Translations under genes and position numbers: made by a program
Part shown: in pieces, positions 12,915 through 13,843 of the stretch
Layout of the letters: each line of letters opens with the position of its first letter
Position numbering within the stretch: the first letter of the stretch is position 1
Origin: Verrucomicrobiota bacterium
Lineage (GTDB): Bacteria; Verrucomicrobiota; Verrucomicrobiia; Methylacidiphilales; Verrucolacustridaceae
Assembly: GCA_016876055.1 (NCBI GenBank)
Contig: VHDM01000031.1
Location: 1 to 13,843 of the forward strand
Direction of reading: 5' to 3'
DNA: 13,843 nt
The notes under the pieces: model-generated
What the model was told of the DNA's origin: nothing
The model's database searches: none
Seen by the model: the letters and a program-made list of their open reading frames with translations, nothing else

Positions 12915-13843
12915 ATGTCCAACCATGCCGTCTTTCAGCCGGGGCAGGTGATCTTCCGGGAAGGGGAAAACAGCCAGGAGGCCTACCGCATCCTGCGGGG
13001 CCGCGTGGAAATCACCATCCTGGCGGACGGAAAACCGGTGATCCTCGCCCAGCTGGGGGAGGGCGATATTTTTGGAGAAATGGCGATGGTGGACGAGCGC
13101 CCGCGCTCGGCTTCCGCCCAAGTCCTGGAAGTGACCGAATGTGAAGTGCTCACCCCGGAAAACTTCAACGAACTGGTGCTCTCGCGTCCGGAGGTTCTCA
13201 TCCCTTACATGGCCTCCTTTTTCGAGCGGTTGCGTACGGCCAACGACCGGCTCCGGCTGGAAATGCGCCTTCGCAGCAAAGCCGAACAGGCCTTGGCCTC
13301 CGGTGTCGCGGCGCCGGCTCCGACGGCCGCGCCGGTTCCGCGCGTGGTGGCGCCGGTGTCCGCTCCGATTGCGCCGCCTCCCTCCCTGGAACTGACTCGG
13401 ACGGTTGCCCCCGTGGCCGTTCCCGTCTCCAGGGCACCGGTGGCCGCCGCCCAACCGGCTCCGCCGCCTCCTCCGGCCGGTGGTTTTACCTCCGTTGTGC
13501 TGGAGGCTCTCACGGAACACGCCAAGGTGCGTCTGCCTGAGCCGGCGGTCACCATCAGCAAATTTCCTTTCCGGCTCGGCCGCAAACACGAGGTGCAAGG
13601 CAAAGGGGCCACGGTTTTTGCGGCCAACGATTTGGCCATCGCCGACGACAAGCCCTACCAGATTTCCCGGAACCACTGCTCGATTGAGCGGGAAGGGGAT
13701 CATTTCTTCGTGCGGGATCGGGGCAGCACGCTGGGCACCATGGTTGGGGACAAACCCATCGGCCTGGCGGAAGACACCCTCACGGCGGATTTGCACGGGG
13801 GATCGAACGAAATTCTGATCGGCTCCGACGACAGCCCTTTCAA
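12915..13843 (+). CDS. Cyclic-nucleotide-binding and FHA domain protein, 3' end cut by window
   Basis: The first 309 residues are visible and the gene continues past the window. Residues 5-115 form a cNMP-binding (CRP-type) domain whose phosphate-binding cassette is FGEMAMVDERPRSASA (53-68), with Gly54, Glu55 and Arg64 in place for cAMP or cGMP. No CRP helix-turn-helix follows. A short helix (105-130) leads into a long Ala/Pro/Val-rich linker (130-190), and then an FHA domain (about 215-305). The FHA core is FRLGRKHE (219-226, Arg223), ISRNHCSIE (250-258, Ser251, His254) and RDRGSTLGT (267-275). FHA domains read phosphothreonine. The position often occupied by Asn in GSTNGT is Leu here. The protein probably joins cyclic-nucleotide level to a phosphoprotein partner. 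I chose the ATG at 12915 because the cNMP fold begins directly. Confidence 0.9.
   Translation, partial: MSNHAVFQPGQVIFREGENSQEAYRILRGRVEITILADGKPVILAQLGEGDIFGEMAMVDERPRSASAQVLEVTECEVLTPENFNELVLSRPEVLIPYMASFFERLRTANDRLRLEMRLRSKAEQALASGVAAPAPTAAPVPRVVAPVSAPIAPPPSLELTRTVAPVAVPVSRAPVAAAQPAPPPPPAGGFTSVVLEALTEHAKVRLPEPAVTISKFPFRLGRKHEVQGKGATVFAANDLAIADDKPYQISRNHCSIEREGDHFFVRDRGSTLGTMVGDKPIGLAEDTLTADLHGGSNEILIGSDDSPF

Noticed and set aside
13305..13485. Tandem repeat in the GC-rich Ala/Pro-coding stretch
   Set aside because: The bases vary too much between units to be a DNA repeat; it is a low-complexity protein linker.
12825..13796. 323-codon minus-strand frame opposite the cNMP/FHA gene
   Set aside because: It is rich in Arg, Gly and His with repeats that mirror the Ala/Pro linker of the real gene.

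Overview
The window is a gene-dense, GC-rich stretch of bacterial chromosome. It holds fourteen protein genes, two of them cut by the window ends. I see no RNA genes, insertion sequences, CRISPR arrays or phage genes. All gaps are short; the longest is about 145 bp. Several genes lack a clear Shine-Dalgarno sequence and several start with GTG or TTG. The mix of a CHASE2 adenylate cyclase, a cNMP-binding/FHA protein, a secreted CBM48-type protein, an MGDG-synthase-like glycosyltransferase and a Fpg/Nei glycosylase beginning MPELAEV would suit a Verrucomicrobiota-like or other PVC-group bacterium. That placement is an inference from gene content only.

Region 1 (1-5535, all minus strand, read right to left) is a Fpg/Nei-type DNA glycosylase, an unrecognised membrane protein with a glycine-zipper tail, a CHASE2-class III adenylate cyclase-TPR protein, a HAD phosphatase of the YihX type, and, after a 118-bp AT-rich gap, an exported protein with a CBM48/early-set domain that runs off the left edge. 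The first four genes are spaced 8-25 bp apart and look like one transcription unit.

Region 2 (5607-8620, plus strand) holds pterin-4a-carbinolamine dehydratase, GDP-mannose 4,6-dehydratase (gmd) and GDP-L-fucose synthase (fcl) in a tight run, followed by a class I glutamine amidotransferase. gmd and fcl together convert GDP-mannose to GDP-L-fucose, a donor for surface glycans.

Region 3 (8617-11597, minus strand) holds dnaB, an unrecognised 127-residue protein and a GT28/MGDG-synthase-like glycosyltransferase. The last two overlap by 4 bp (GTGA). The glycosyltransferase and the amidotransferase converge and share a CTAG over their stop codons.

Region 4 (11743-13843) holds maf (plus), a convergent thioredoxin-fold lipoprotein whose CxxC is replaced by SPAS (minus), and a divergent cNMP-binding + FHA protein (plus) that runs off the right edge.

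The main functional theme is a possible cAMP circuit. A membrane cyclase with intact catalytic residues lies about 9.5 kb from a cNMP-binding/FHA protein that retains the core phosphate-binding residues. Other points of interest are the cysteine-less TlpA-like lipoprotein, the unknown membrane protein co-operonic with the cyclase, and a long dyad folding over the dnaB start. No clearly novel defence or mobile system is visible.
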